Assembly (NCBI GenBank): GCA_002838815.1
Contig: LQGW01000011.1
Location: 1 to 64,000 of the forward strand
Direction of reading: 5' to 3'
DNA length: 64,000 nucleotides
Source of the DNA: Clostridiaceae bacterium JG1575
GTDB lineage: Bacteria; Bacillota; Clostridia; Clostridiales; Clostridiaceae
The position numbers were made by a program, and so were the translations under genes. Shown here piece by piece: positions 1-8,126 of this stretch (its first letter is position 1; each line of letters begins with the position of its first letter). Below the pieces are notes generated by a model. It was not told the DNA's origin and did not search any database. It worked only from the letters and a program-made list of their open reading frames with translations.

Positions 1-40
1 TTGCTCAAGGTAAGATTATTACAGCCCCTTATGGGCGCAC
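1..40 (-). mobile_element. 5' end of a group II intron (continues off the left edge)
   Basis: Reading the minus strand from position 40, the sequence begins GTGCGCCCATAAGGGG, matching the conserved GUGCG(CCC) 5' end of bacterial group II introns. It interrupts a serine recombinase gene exactly after the codons for Met-Asn in its conserved LNIMN motif, where family members normally continue with Glu-Trp-Tyr. Only 40 nt are inside the window, so the ribozyme domains and any reverse transcriptase gene cannot be seen. The alternative is simple truncation of the recombinase with a chance GTGCG. Confidence 0.6.
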
Positions 41-439
41 GTTCATAATGTTTAAAAATGGTGTAAAGTCGCTTTCTGCTTGTTTCTCACTATCTATACC
101 ATTATTGATGGCAATAAACCTTACTCCCTTTTCTTTGAAAAGTATTTCGGTATAAAAACCTACTTTGAGGTAATCTCTGCCAAACCTACTCATATCTTTT
201 ACTATCACAGTAGATACTTTGTTTTCTTCTACTGCTTTTATCATCTTTTGAAATCCCTCTCTATCAAAGGTTGTTCCACTTACTCCATCATCGGTATAGT
301 GATAGATATTTACAAAGCCGTTTCTTTTAGCATAATTTTCAAGTAACTGCTTCTGATTGGTGATGGAATTACTTTCTCCTTGCATTTGATCATCACGACT
401 TAAACGCTCATAAAGGGCTGTTTGTCCTGTTCTTTTCAT
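41..439 (-). CDS. Large serine recombinase, N-terminal exon (partial, probably intron-interrupted)
   Basis: This is the N-terminal catalytic domain of a large serine recombinase of the Tn4451/TndX/Tn1549 kind, which excises and integrates conjugative or mobilisable transposons. Visible marks are the catalytic Ser in ALYERLSRDD, the DDGVSGTTFDREGF block, the VKDMSRFGRDYLKVG motif and the start of FLNIMN. 133 codons are present before the sequence switches to apparent intron; the remaining ~400 residues should lie to the left of the window after the intron. An AAAGGAGG lies upstream, and between it and the ATG used here is an ATG-TAA pair, so the start could be affected by a small mutation. The AT-rich composition contrasts sharply with the GC-rich genes to the right, as expected for imported DNA. 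Confidence 0.75.
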
Positions 440-814
440 ATTTTACATGAGAATTACCTCCTTTCAAAGTTTTTATTATTTTCTCTGTCCCTAAGAGGTT
501 AATCCTTTGGGGACGGTAACCGAGCACTCCAGAGGCGTCCCTATTCCCGTTGGTTGTGTTCATCGCCTCTGCGCCGCTTCGACCATCCCTGGATTCTGGT
601 TGCAGGAACGGGTGACCCTGCGATTTTGACAACTGGATCAGCTGGTAACAGGCTTTGTAGAATCCATGAGGTCGGCGGCTCCCGTTTTTAACGTGGTCCT
701 CAAGATAGCTGGTTCAGAGGACTCGTTTCCGAGCATCCTCGTTAGGACCCTGCTCCTTGCTCTTTATCGCTCATTGAGGCTCTCGGTAGTTTCCTTCAAA
801 ACTTCTGCAAGAAA
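440..814. other. Gene-free, GC-rich structured block beside the mobile element
   Basis: No convincing gene is seen on either strand. The composition changes abruptly from the AT-rich recombinase to GC-rich sequence near position 490. On the minus strand, 740 to 717 forms a stem GAGGA/TCCTC, a two-base bulge, then CTCG/CGAG closed by a GAAA tetraloop, a shape typical of folded RNAs such as group II introns. Its identity is unknown; it may be a non-coding RNA, an intron remnant or the edge of the integrated element. Confidence 0.35.
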
Positions 815-834
815 GGCGGGACCTAAGTCCCGCC
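815..834 (-). terminator. Terminator of the S9 peptidase gene
   Basis: GGCGGGAC and GTCCCGCC form an 8-bp perfect stem with a CTAA loop. Read on the minus strand it is followed by TTTCTT and lies about 60 nt past the peptidase stop codon. Confidence 0.7.
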
Positions 835-896
835 GCAGGAAGTTCAAGAGTAGAGTTTGTTGCCAGGAGGTTATTAAGGTTCTTCCCGATGGTGGT

Positions 897-2897
897 TTAC
901 TTCAGATGCGCTTCAAACCAATCCGTCATTTCTTTTAAGCGGCGAACCCGGTGGATGGGCTTTCCACTGCGAGATAATTCGTGGGTTTCTCCGTGGAAGA
1001 TGCACATTCTGGCTTTGCAGCCATGCACGCGCAGGGCGGTGAACATCTGCAGGGCTTCAGGGATCCAGCACCGGTAATCCTCATCGGAATGGATGAAAAG
1101 GGTGGGGGTGGTGCAGCGGTCGGCGTATCGTACCGGGCTGTGCTCCCACATCTTTTCCGGATTGTTCCATGGGTCGGATGCATTCTGATCGTTGGCAAAG
1201 TAATAACCGATGTCGGAGGTGCCGAAAAAGGAGATCCAGTTGGAGATGGAGCGCTGGGAGGCGGCGCAGGCAAAGCGATCCGTGTGACCGATGATCCAGT
1301 TGGTCATAAAGCCGCCGTAGGAGCCGCCGGTGACGCCCAAGCGGTTCTCATCGAGCTCGGGATAGGTTTTCAAAACCTCATCGGTGAAGTCCATCAGGTT
1401 GTCAAAATCCACGGTGCCGTAGCGTCCTCGGATGTCGGCAAAGGCATTGCCTTTGCCGTCGGATCCTTTGGGGTTGCAAAAGAACACAAAATAGCCAAGG
1501 TTTGCCCAAACTTGCATTTCATGAACAAAGGGGGACCCATACACCGTTTTGGGACCGCCATGGATGACGAGGATGCCGGGGTACTTTTTGTTCTTTTTAA
1601 AGTCGACGGGCTCTAAGACAAAGCCGTTGACGATGTCGTCGCCTTCCCCCGGGATCCGAAGGTTTCGAAGCGACCCGAGGCTGTGCTCTTTTAAATAGGC
1701 ATCATTGAAATGCGAGCGTTGCAAGGCCTTTCGGTCCTTGATTTCATAGAGCTCCTGCAGGCCTTGAGGGGCCATGGCTACGGCCAACACGCGGCCTTGT
1801 TTCGATACATCAAAGCCGTCTACAGAGCCGTCTTCGTCATAAAGCACCTCGATGGTGCCTTGAGGGTTGATGCGTTTTAAGAAGGCGTCGGTATCGTTGG
1901 TTTCCACATAGTAAATCCAACCGTCGTGTACGCGAAGGCTCTCGGAACCGCCGTAGCGCATATCGGAATTTACTGTAGAGCCAAAGGTGACATCCATCTC
2001 TTCTGCTAGGGGAGAGAGGTTTTTGTCGTTTAGGTTCAAAAGATACGGTACGGCGTTTTCGTTGAGGCCGTAGGTTTTACCCTCGGAGATCAAGACAAAA
2101 GCCTGATCGTCATTGAGGAAGCGAGCATCGTGGTAGCGGCGTTTTTTCATCTTCAGATCGTTGAGCTTGCCCGAAGCTACATCTAGAATGAAAAGTCGGC
2201 TCTCCAGATCATGCACGCCCTTATTTTCAGAAACAAGAACCAAGGCTTTGGTTCGCGAATCATTGAGCTCACAGCTTTGAACGCTGGTTTTTCCCTTAGT
2301 GAGCAGGGTGATTTTCTCCGTTTTAGCCTCGTAGAGGCAAAGGCGGCGTCGGCGGCCGGCAATAAAGCCCGCCCCATTGCTCCAAAAAGGCAGTTCTTCA
2401 ACGACCTCATAATCTTTTTCTTCTTTGCGACGTTTTTCCTCGGCCTCTTGGTCCTCTTTTTTGCTCAGGCGGAATAAATCCTTGCCCTGAAGGTCTGAGG
2501 AGATGGTGAACAAATACCGGTCTTCGGGCAAAATCTGCAACCCCTGAGCGATCGCTGGAATGGAGAAAAAACGCTCAGCCTCGCCACCCTCGGTGTCGAT
2601 GCGGTAGACGAAGGTCCACTCCTTTGTCTTTTTTTTCTCTTCTTCCTCTTTGCTTCGCACGGCGGTGAACAAAAGGTGCGTATCGTCCTGCCAGACAAAG
2701 GAGGAGACCTCGCCGGAAGCGGTCAAGCGCTTTGGAGTTCCTTCTTTGGCGGGGCACAGCCAAAGATCGCTGCGGTAGGTGTTTTGCTCTAAATCCGCTT
2801 CGGTCTTAACAAAGGCTAGACAGTCGCCCGAAGGGTTGAACTCGGGAGCGCTTAAAAATCGAATATCCTTGAGATCTTCCATTAGTACTTTTTTCAT
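897..2897 (-). CDS. S9 family serine peptidase (acylaminoacyl-peptidase/prolyl oligopeptidase type)
   Basis: A 666-residue cytoplasmic peptidase of the prolyl oligopeptidase family, expected to cleave short peptides. The N-terminal ~400 residues have the irregular repeats of a beta-propeller; the C-terminal ~250 residues are an alpha/beta-hydrolase domain. The nucleophile is the Ser of GGSYGGFMTN (about residue 526), the Asp is in FIHSDEDYR (about 605) and the His in FHGETHELSRSG (about 637), giving a complete triad. The ATG at 2897 is chosen because the ORF's upstream TTG (2909) sits directly against the GGAGG; even so the GGAGG-ATG spacing of about 13 nt is long. The gene stands alone, closed by the terminator at 815. 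Length is typical for the family. Confidence 0.9.
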   Translation of the reverse strand: MKKVLMEDLKDIRFLSAPEFNPSGDCLAFVKTEADLEQNTYRSDLWLCPAKEGTPKRLTASGEVSSFVWQDDTHLLFTAVRSKEEEEKKKTKEWTFVYRIDTEGGEAERFFSIPAIAQGLQILPEDRYLFTISSDLQGKDLFRLSKKEDQEAEEKRRKEEKDYEVVEELPFWSNGAGFIAGRRRRLCLYEAKTEKITLLTKGKTSVQSCELNDSRTKALVLVSENKGVHDLESRLFILDVASGKLNDLKMKKRRYHDARFLNDDQAFVLISEGKTYGLNENAVPYLLNLNDKNLSPLAEEMDVTFGSTVNSDMRYGGSESLRVHDGWIYYVETNDTDAFLKRINPQGTIEVLYDEDGSVDGFDVSKQGRVLAVAMAPQGLQELYEIKDRKALQRSHFNDAYLKEHSLGSLRNLRIPGEGDDIVNGFVLEPVDFKKNKKYPGILVIHGGPKTVYGSPFVHEMQVWANLGYFVFFCNPKGSDGKGNAFADIRGRYGTVDFDNLMDFTDEVLKTYPELDENRLGVTGGSYGGFMTNWIIGHTDRFACAASQRSISNWISFFGTSDIGYYFANDQNASDPWNNPEKMWEHSPVRYADRCTTPTLFIHSDEDYRCWIPEALQMFTALRVHGCKARMCIFHGETHELSRSGKPIHRVRRLKEMTDWFEAHLK

Positions 2898-3079
2898 AGG
2901 ATGGGGCAATCCTCCATTTTGAATTGAGATTGATTCCAGTTTACTACAAAGGATTGCATTTGCGCACGTTTTTCCGTGCGGGAAAAAGGAGAGGGGCTCG
3001 GAAAAAGGGAACGCAGGAACGAGAATCTGACCTCGTCATTCCGTACTATAATAAAGAGGAAGAAAGAGGGGAGCAAAAG

Positions 3080-3737
3080 ATGATGCAGCGCACCCCCCAA
3101 CTACTTACTCTGCGATATCTATGGGTCGGCGCGACCGCGCTGGCAGTGATTTTGAGTCCAAAGGGGCACCGGCTCATGGGACTCATGGCCTTTTTGTGGC
3201 TCTTGATCCTCAGCCAGTACCGGCTTTTTATGGCGCCGGGACTTTTGGCGCAGCGCCTGCTCTTTTTTAAGGCGTGCTCTTCTTCATGGTTTGTCGAAGC
3301 CTTGGGGCGGAGTATATCCCTTGAGCGGACTCATGATGATGGATGGGGTGCTGTTTTTTGAGGGCAAGGAACGCTTTTTTTGCGCCGCGTCACCTTCCGT
3401 TTTTCCAAAGAGCGCTGGCGCCTCAATGAAACCCAATCCTGCGTCCTCTTCCGGGTCGTTCAGGAATGTTTGTCCAACAGCGTACGCCACGGAGAGGCTC
3501 AAAACATCAACGGTCACTTGGGGTACGGGGTTCCCCTGACGCTTAAGGACGACGGCTTGGGAACTGAGCACATCGGCCTGGGGCCTCGGCCTCACGGGCA
3601 TGAAGGAGCGTCTGGAAGAGCTGGGGGGGCGCTTTAGCTTGGACTCTGCCCTGAAGAAGGGCTTTTGCAGTCGGAGAAGACTGCCCCGAGTCCCCAAATT
3701 CATTCTCTCGCCCAAAGGAGGATCCGCCCATGAATAA
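3080..3737 (+). pseudogene. Decayed NarL/DesK-type sensor histidine kinase
   Basis: From the ATG at 3080 (purine-rich ribosome site just upstream) the first frame encodes hydrophobic membrane segments (LWVGATALAVIL, LMGLMAFLWLLIL). It then loses frame and hits a stop near 3360. A second frame carries the recognisable ATPase N-box of this kinase class, LFRVVQECLSNSVRHGEAQN (about 3450-3510). A third frame holds the usual C-terminal end, GGRFSLDSALKKGF, and stops at 3737 across the start of the response regulator. The dimerisation/phospho-acceptor region is missing between fragments. At least two frameshifts plus a deletion make this non-functional. It sits directly upstream of its presumed partner regulator, which is also damaged. 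Confidence 0.8.
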
Positions 3738-4381
3738 CATCCGGTTGTTGATTGGCGATGATGTAAAACTGATCCGCGAAGGACTTAAAATTATCCTTGA
3801 ACGCTTTGGCGACATCGAGGTGGTGGGTATGGCCCAGGTCAAAGAGGAGGCCTTGGCGCTTTGCCAAAGCGCGGCCCCTCAAGTCGTTTTGATGGATATT
3901 CGGAGGCCCGGATGCGATGGAGTAGAGGCCGCGCGACGCATCCACGCCCGTCATCAAGACATTCAGGTGCTCATTTTGACGACCTTCTCGGACATGGACT
4001 ACATTGAAGGAGCCCTGCGCCAAGGAGCGGCCGGGTATCTTTACAAAGATTCCGCCCACAATGTGATTTACGAAGCCATCAAAGCGGCATCTCGGGGGAG
4101 CATCGTGGTGCCCCCGGCGGTTGCCCGCCAGTTGCTCTCCCATGTGGCGCTGCAAAAATTCAAAGGAAGAAACCGATCGCAAGATCTGACGGCGCGAGAA
4201 ATTACCTTCATTCGCTTAGGGACTCAAGGACTGTCCAATAAAGAAATCAGCCGTCCGCTTTTTTGGTCGGAGGGCTCGGTAAAAAAACCAAATCAGTCAA
4301 ATTCTTTCCAAGTTATTGCTGCGTGATTGCACTCAGTTGACGATCCACGCTTACGAAAACGGACGCGCGGGCGGAACATAA
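3730..4381 (+). pseudogene. NarL/LuxR-type response regulator, frameshifted in the DNA-binding domain
   Basis: The receiver domain (about residues 1-120) looks intact: acidic pair GDD, phospho-acceptor Asp in VVLMDIRRPGCDG, Thr in LILTTFSD and Lys in YLYKDSA. The LuxR-type helix-turn-helix begins (LTAREITFIRLGTQGLSNKEISR) but frame is lost at a run of seven A residues (4281-4287). In the given frame it ends early with an unrelated tail. With six A residues the protein would read GSVKNQISQILSKLLLRD and end ENGRAGGT at 4381, exactly as expected for the family. So a single +1 in a homopolymer separates it from a full-length regulator. Together with the broken kinase before it, this suggests decay, although a sequencing error or slippage-based switching is possible. 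Confidence 0.8.
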
Positions 4382-4414
4382 GATCTGGCCCGGAGATTTA
4401 AAAGGAGGATTCCC

Positions 4415-5614
4415 ATGCATCAACTGTTGAAACGACGCCCAAGACCCCTCCTCATCTGCTGCCTTACCCCTTTTTTATTCACGGCCTGCTCCTTTTTTGG
4501 CGGCGCGCCCGCCACGGGAGCCCCTCCGATCCCCAAGCCGCCCGCCACCGTCGCCACCAACAGCCTGCCGCAAACCAAGCCCGTTCCTCACCCCGCTACC
4601 CAGCCGTCCGCCTCTTTGCTCGACGGACTCTCTCTCCAAGCGAGGATCCGCTTGATGCTCATGGTGCGCTATGAATCATTGCCTCCTGGAGACGCAGCCC
4701 GAGAATATGGAGGCTATATGTTCTTCGCGCCTTTCTTTGAAGGGCAAACCCCCGAGGGAGTCCAAAAAACCTTAAAGAAGCTCAATGAATCAGTGAAGAC
4801 GCCCTATGGCATGCTCTTTGCCGTGGATGAAGAAGGAGGCCCGGTGACTCGGGTGTCGAAATTTTCGCAGTACGGGCACGACCAATTTCGCGCGCCGGGG
4901 TCCATTTATCGCGCCGGGGGCACCGCGGCCTTGCAAGAGGATGCCAACGAGAAAGGCGCTTTGTTGCGAAGTCTTGGCCTGAACATGAATTTTGCGCCTG
5001 TGGCGGATGTGTCCTTAGATCCAGAGAGCTTTATTTATCCAAGAACCCTTGGCGTTTGCGCGCAAAAAGCAGCCCCGGCCATTCAAGTCCTGGTCGGGGC
5101 CCAGGAGGCCAACGCCGTCGCTTCGGTTTTAAAGCATTTCCCAGGCTATGGGGACAGTGCGGATACTCACGAAGAAATGGTTCGAGATGCCGCGCCATTG
5201 GAAGAAGTGCGCAATCGCTGGCAGACGTTTCGAGTCGGTATTGAGGCGGGAGCCTCAGGGGTGATGGTCTCCCACCTTATCGTGGACGCGCTGGATCCCG
5301 GCCGGCCCGCGAGCCTTTCGGCCAAAGTGGTCTCGATGCTGCGTAAGGAGCTGAATTTTCAAGGCGTAGTGCTTACGGACGATCTGGATATGGGGGCCAT
5401 TGGGGAAGTTACAAAGGACCCGGCCGTGGCAGCCATTCAAGCAGGCAACGATCTCTTGCTGACGTCCAAACCCGAGGAATTTCTCCAACGCATTGAAAAA
5501 GCGGTGGCCGCGGGGGAAATCAGTCCGCAGCGCATCAATGCGTCGGCTCTGCGCGTCTTAAAGCTTCGAGAACACCTGGAAAAAAAGGCCGCCACCCTCG
5601 AAGCTCAGCCCTAA
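4415..5614 (+). CDS. Lipoprotein glycoside hydrolase family 3 (NagZ-like beta-N-acetylhexosaminidase)
   Basis: A 399-residue surface lipoprotein. The signal peptide ends in the lipobox LFTAC, followed by a Pro/Ala/Thr-rich linker (about 28-70). The GH3 barrel carries VDEEGGPVTRV, NFAPVADVS, the catalytic-loop motif KHFPGYGDSADTHEE with the Asp-His pair typical of NagZ-like enzymes, and the nucleophile region LTDDLDMGAIGE. It would release N-acetylglucosamine from cell-wall muropeptides or glycans outside the membrane. The start follows AAAGGAGG at good spacing. KHFPGY replaces the more usual KHFPGH. It stands alone between the decayed two-component genes and a terminator; the exact substrate cannot be read from sequence. 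Confidence 0.88.
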   Translation: MHQLLKRRPRPLLICCLTPFLFTACSFFGGAPATGAPPIPKPPATVATNSLPQTKPVPHPATQPSASLLDGLSLQARIRLMLMVRYESLPPGDAAREYGGYMFFAPFFEGQTPEGVQKTLKKLNESVKTPYGMLFAVDEEGGPVTRVSKFSQYGHDQFRAPGSIYRAGGTAALQEDANEKGALLRSLGLNMNFAPVADVSLDPESFIYPRTLGVCAQKAAPAIQVLVGAQEANAVASVLKHFPGYGDSADTHEEMVRDAAPLEEVRNRWQTFRVGIEAGASGVMVSHLIVDALDPGRPASLSAKVVSMLRKELNFQGVVLTDDLDMGAIGEVTKDPAVAAIQAGNDLLLTSKPEEFLQRIEKAVAAGEISPQRINASALRVLKLREHLEKKAATLEAQP

Positions 5615-5665
5615 AAGAGGCGGAACGAAGGAGCGCCTTTCGGAAAAAAACCAAAAAATAAAACA

Positions 5666-5707
5666 GCGAAGCCTCCTTCTAAGGGTTCGGTTGGAAGGAG
5701 GCTTCGC
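5666..5707. terminator. Shared terminator between convergent genes
   Basis: A perfect 14-bp stem: GCGAAGCCTCCTTC at 5666-5679 pairs with GAAGGAGGCTTCGC at 5694-5707. On the minus strand it is followed by a T-rich tract (TGTTTTATTTTTT), so it should stop transcription of the CofE-like gene. It also lies 50 nt past the GH3 stop. Confidence 0.85.
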
Positions 5708-5711
5708 CCTG

Positions 5712-5757
5712 TCCTTTTGCGTTGCCAGAAGCTAAAGGCAGGGGCAACGCAAAAGGA
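5712..5757. repeat. Second perfect inverted repeat in the convergent intergenic region
   Basis: TCCTTTTGCGTTGCC (5712-5726) and GGCAACGCAAAAGGA (5743-5757) form a 15-bp perfect stem with a 16-nt loop, 4 bp from the preceding terminator. It has no T-run after it on the plus strand. It may be a second terminator or an RNA end-protecting hairpin. Confidence 0.6.
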
Positions 5758-5763
5758 TCGAAG

Positions 5764-6954
5764 CTATTTGCTGAAATTATCGAAATAGCCGCTGATGTAG
5801 ACGATGGGGGTTCCCTTGTCCCCGGAGCCCGACGTTAGATCGCAAAGAGATCCGATGAGGTCGGTCAAGCGCCGGGGGGTGGTCCCTTGGGAGACCATTT
5901 CCCCCCGAAGATCGGGGTTCTTTTGAGCGATGTAATCGGCGATGGCGTGATTGAGAGCCTCCCCCGACAACTCTCGAAAATCATTGTCGGCAAGGTACTT
6001 GATTTTCACCTCATTGGGGGTTCCCTCCAGTCCGTCGGTGTAGCCAGGGGACACAACGGGGTCGGCAAGCTCCCAGATCTGGCCCACAGGATCCTTGAAG
6101 GCGCCATCGCCGTAGACGAGGACCTCAGGGCGCGCCCCCGTCGCTGCTTCGAGCCGTTGCTGAATGTCCCGCACTAAGAGGTCACAATCTCTTGGGAAAA
6201 GCTTCACCTCTTCTTCGGTGGACTTATTGGACCCCAAAAGACCATATTCTTCATTGTATCCGTGGTGCAAACTGACTTGCGAGAGCAAATCCTGCAAAGA
6301 CAAAATGCAGCGGGCGCCGGCTTTTTCCAAGAGACGTCGCGTCCGTTTGCGCGAGTGGATGTCGCAGTGGATGACGCAGTCGGTAAAGGAGAGAACGGCT
6401 TCGGGGGCGTTGGCAAAGCGCAGCGTGCAGCGGCACCCTTCGCCTTCAATGATGGAGCGGTAATATTGGATGTAGTCCACATGGGTGAAGGGGTGTTGTA
6501 TGGTGCCGAAGGCTGCGCGGAACTGTTCTTCATCCAAAACATCCCGCCAGGGATTGATGCCCGAGGCGTCCAGGGCATCCAGAGAAATCAGATGATTGCC
6601 CACCTCATCGCTGGGGTAGGAGAGCATCAGTACAATTTCCTCCAAGCCCCGGGCCATTCCTTTTAAAAGGATGGCGAAGCGATTGCGGGAGAGGATGGGG
6701 AAAATCACTCCGCATTTTTTACCGCCGGTCTTTTTGCGCACATCCTCGGCGATGTCACCCACGCTGGCGTAATTCCCCTGAGCTCTGGCCACAATGGATT
6801 CGGTGAGGGCAACGATGTCCCGGTCCGCCATGGTGAGCCCCTCGGAGGAGAGATACTGAAGGGCGGTATCGGTGACCATCTGGGCCAGATCGTCGCCGCG
6901 GCGGATGATGGGGGCCCGAAGACCTGAGACTTTGGTTCCTACAATTCGATCCAA
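5764..6954 (-). CDS. CofE-like (coenzyme F420-0:L-glutamate ligase family) protein
   Basis: About 396 residues. The N-terminal stretch IVGTKVSGLRAPIIRRGDDL, the conserved DRDIVALTESIVARAQGN and late YVVSPGYTDGLEGTPNEVK-like segment match the gamma-glutamyl ligase family represented by CofE, which adds glutamate to F420-0 in archaea and actinobacteria. Clostridial members are longer than archaeal CofE and their substrate is not established; F420 is not expected here, so the name is a family label only. The start is the TTG at 6954, with AGGAGG nine bases upstream; reading from farther upstream would add 54 unlikely residues. It is a single gene ending at the shared terminator. Confidence 0.7.
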   Translation of the reverse strand: MDRIVGTKVSGLRAPIIRRGDDLAQMVTDTALQYLSSEGLTMADRDIVALTESIVARAQGNYASVGDIAEDVRKKTGGKKCGVIFPILSRNRFAILLKGMARGLEEIVLMLSYPSDEVGNHLISLDALDASGINPWRDVLDEEQFRAAFGTIQHPFTHVDYIQYYRSIIEGEGCRCTLRFANAPEAVLSFTDCVIHCDIHSRKRTRRLLEKAGARCILSLQDLLSQVSLHHGYNEEYGLLGSNKSTEEEVKLFPRDCDLLVRDIQQRLEAATGARPEVLVYGDGAFKDPVGQIWELADPVVSPGYTDGLEGTPNEVKIKYLADNDFRELSGEALNHAIADYIAQKNPDLRGEMVSQGTTPRRLTDLIGSLCDLTSGSGDKGTPIVYISGYFDNFSK

Positions 6955-7169
6955 TGGAATATACCTCCTGGTATGAAAAAGAATCCCCGGGACAAGGAGC
7001 CTTTGGGCGCGTGCGCCGGGTGTCATGAAAAAGAGGACGGCCCGTTCCTTGGGACCCACTTCTTTGAACCCCCTTATTCTACCATCAGATGGGGAAAAAT
7101 AAAAAAGACGCAGCAAGGGTCCCTTAAGGAGTTAAAAAAAGGAGGGAAAGGAGGGAATCTATCAGGACG

Positions 7170-7978
7170 ATGGTTTCTTTGACGCATATCACCCAGCGAT
7201 TTGACGACAAGCTTGTTTTGAATCGTATCGAAATGGAATTGGCCAAAGCGAGATCTTCGCCCGCATCGGCCCCAACGCAGCCAGAAACTCCACCCTCATC
7301 CACGTTCTCTGCGGCCTGCTAAAGGCGGACCGTGGCGAGGTGCGCATCGGAGGGCAGGATTTGGCGAAAGAACCCATCGCCTGCCAACGCCTCATGGGAT
7401 TGGTTCCCCAGGCTGTGGCTGTGGAAAAAGAGCGCTCAGCCTGGGACAATCTCGAATACTTCGGCGCCTTCTAGGGCCTCTCGGGAAGAGCTTTGAAAGA
7501 GCGCATCAAGGAATCGCTAGAAGCGACGGGTCTTACCGAAGGCTCCCGAGAAAAAGTCAAAAAGTTTTCCGACGGCATGCTTCGCCGGCTCAACATTGGG
7601 GCTGCTCTGCTCCACCACCCAGAGTGTTTAATCCTTGATGAGCCCACCGTGGGTGTGGATGCCCAGTCTAGGAGCCAAACCTTTGAGTACCTGCGTCGGA
7701 TCCAGAAAGAGCGCGGGACCACCATCGTTCACACCAGTCACTGTATGGGGGAAGTGGAATCGCTTTGCAGATGAACCTTCATCATGGATTGGGGTAAGGA
7801 AATTGCAGGGGGTAGGCGCGCACAGATTCTTCGCATGAACCCCCAAACCAAAAGCCGGCACCTGAGTTTTCAAGAGGATGATCTTTGGGCGCTTCACAGC
7901 AGACTCCCTGCGCCGTTCAAGCTTCGCTTGAGAGGCTTAAGGGGCCGACCGCAAGGAAGAAAGAAAAAAAGCCAATAG
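7170..7978 (+). pseudogene. Decayed ABC transporter ATP-binding protein
   Basis: The remains of an ATPase of the export/antibiotic-resistance type. The ATG at 7170 starts MVSLTHITQRFDDKLVLNRI, then frame is lost near 7245. The second frame contains a ruined Walker A (IGPNAARNST instead of GPNGAGKST) and stops at a TAG at 7472. It continues with a damaged signature (KKFSDGMLRRLNIGAALLHH), the Walker B region CLILDEPTVGVDAQ and HTSHCMGEVESLC, then another stop near 7773. Frameshift, two stops and lost catalytic residues leave no doubt that it is dead. It and the broken two-component system may be relics of one cell-envelope-stress locus. Confidence 0.88.
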
Positions 7979-7979
7979 G

Positions 7980-8017
7980 CGCCCCGGCCCCAATCCTTCT
8001 TGGGACCGGGGCGTTTT
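7980..8017 (+). terminator. Terminator after the ABC pseudogene
   Basis: CGCCCCGG (7980-7987) pairs with CCGGGGCG (8006-8013), followed by TTTT. It still looks functional although the gene before it is not. Confidence 0.75.
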
Positions 8018-8126
8018 AGGGGGTCTTTGTTCTTTAGGGGTTGCTTCTTGGAGTATAATGAAAAAGGATTTGCCCCAAAAACTTTGGGGATCTTTTGGGG
8101 CTCGCCGGGGAAAAGGAGGAAGCGGC

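Noticed and set aside
80-346. An 88-codon open frame on the plus strand opposite the recombinase
   Set aside because: It is antisense to a clear recombinase domain, has no ribosome site and no family resemblance.
408-632. A 74-codon minus-strand frame between recombinase and peptidase
   Set aside because: It overlaps the recombinase start, has a low-complexity composition and falls in a region that looks like structured RNA.
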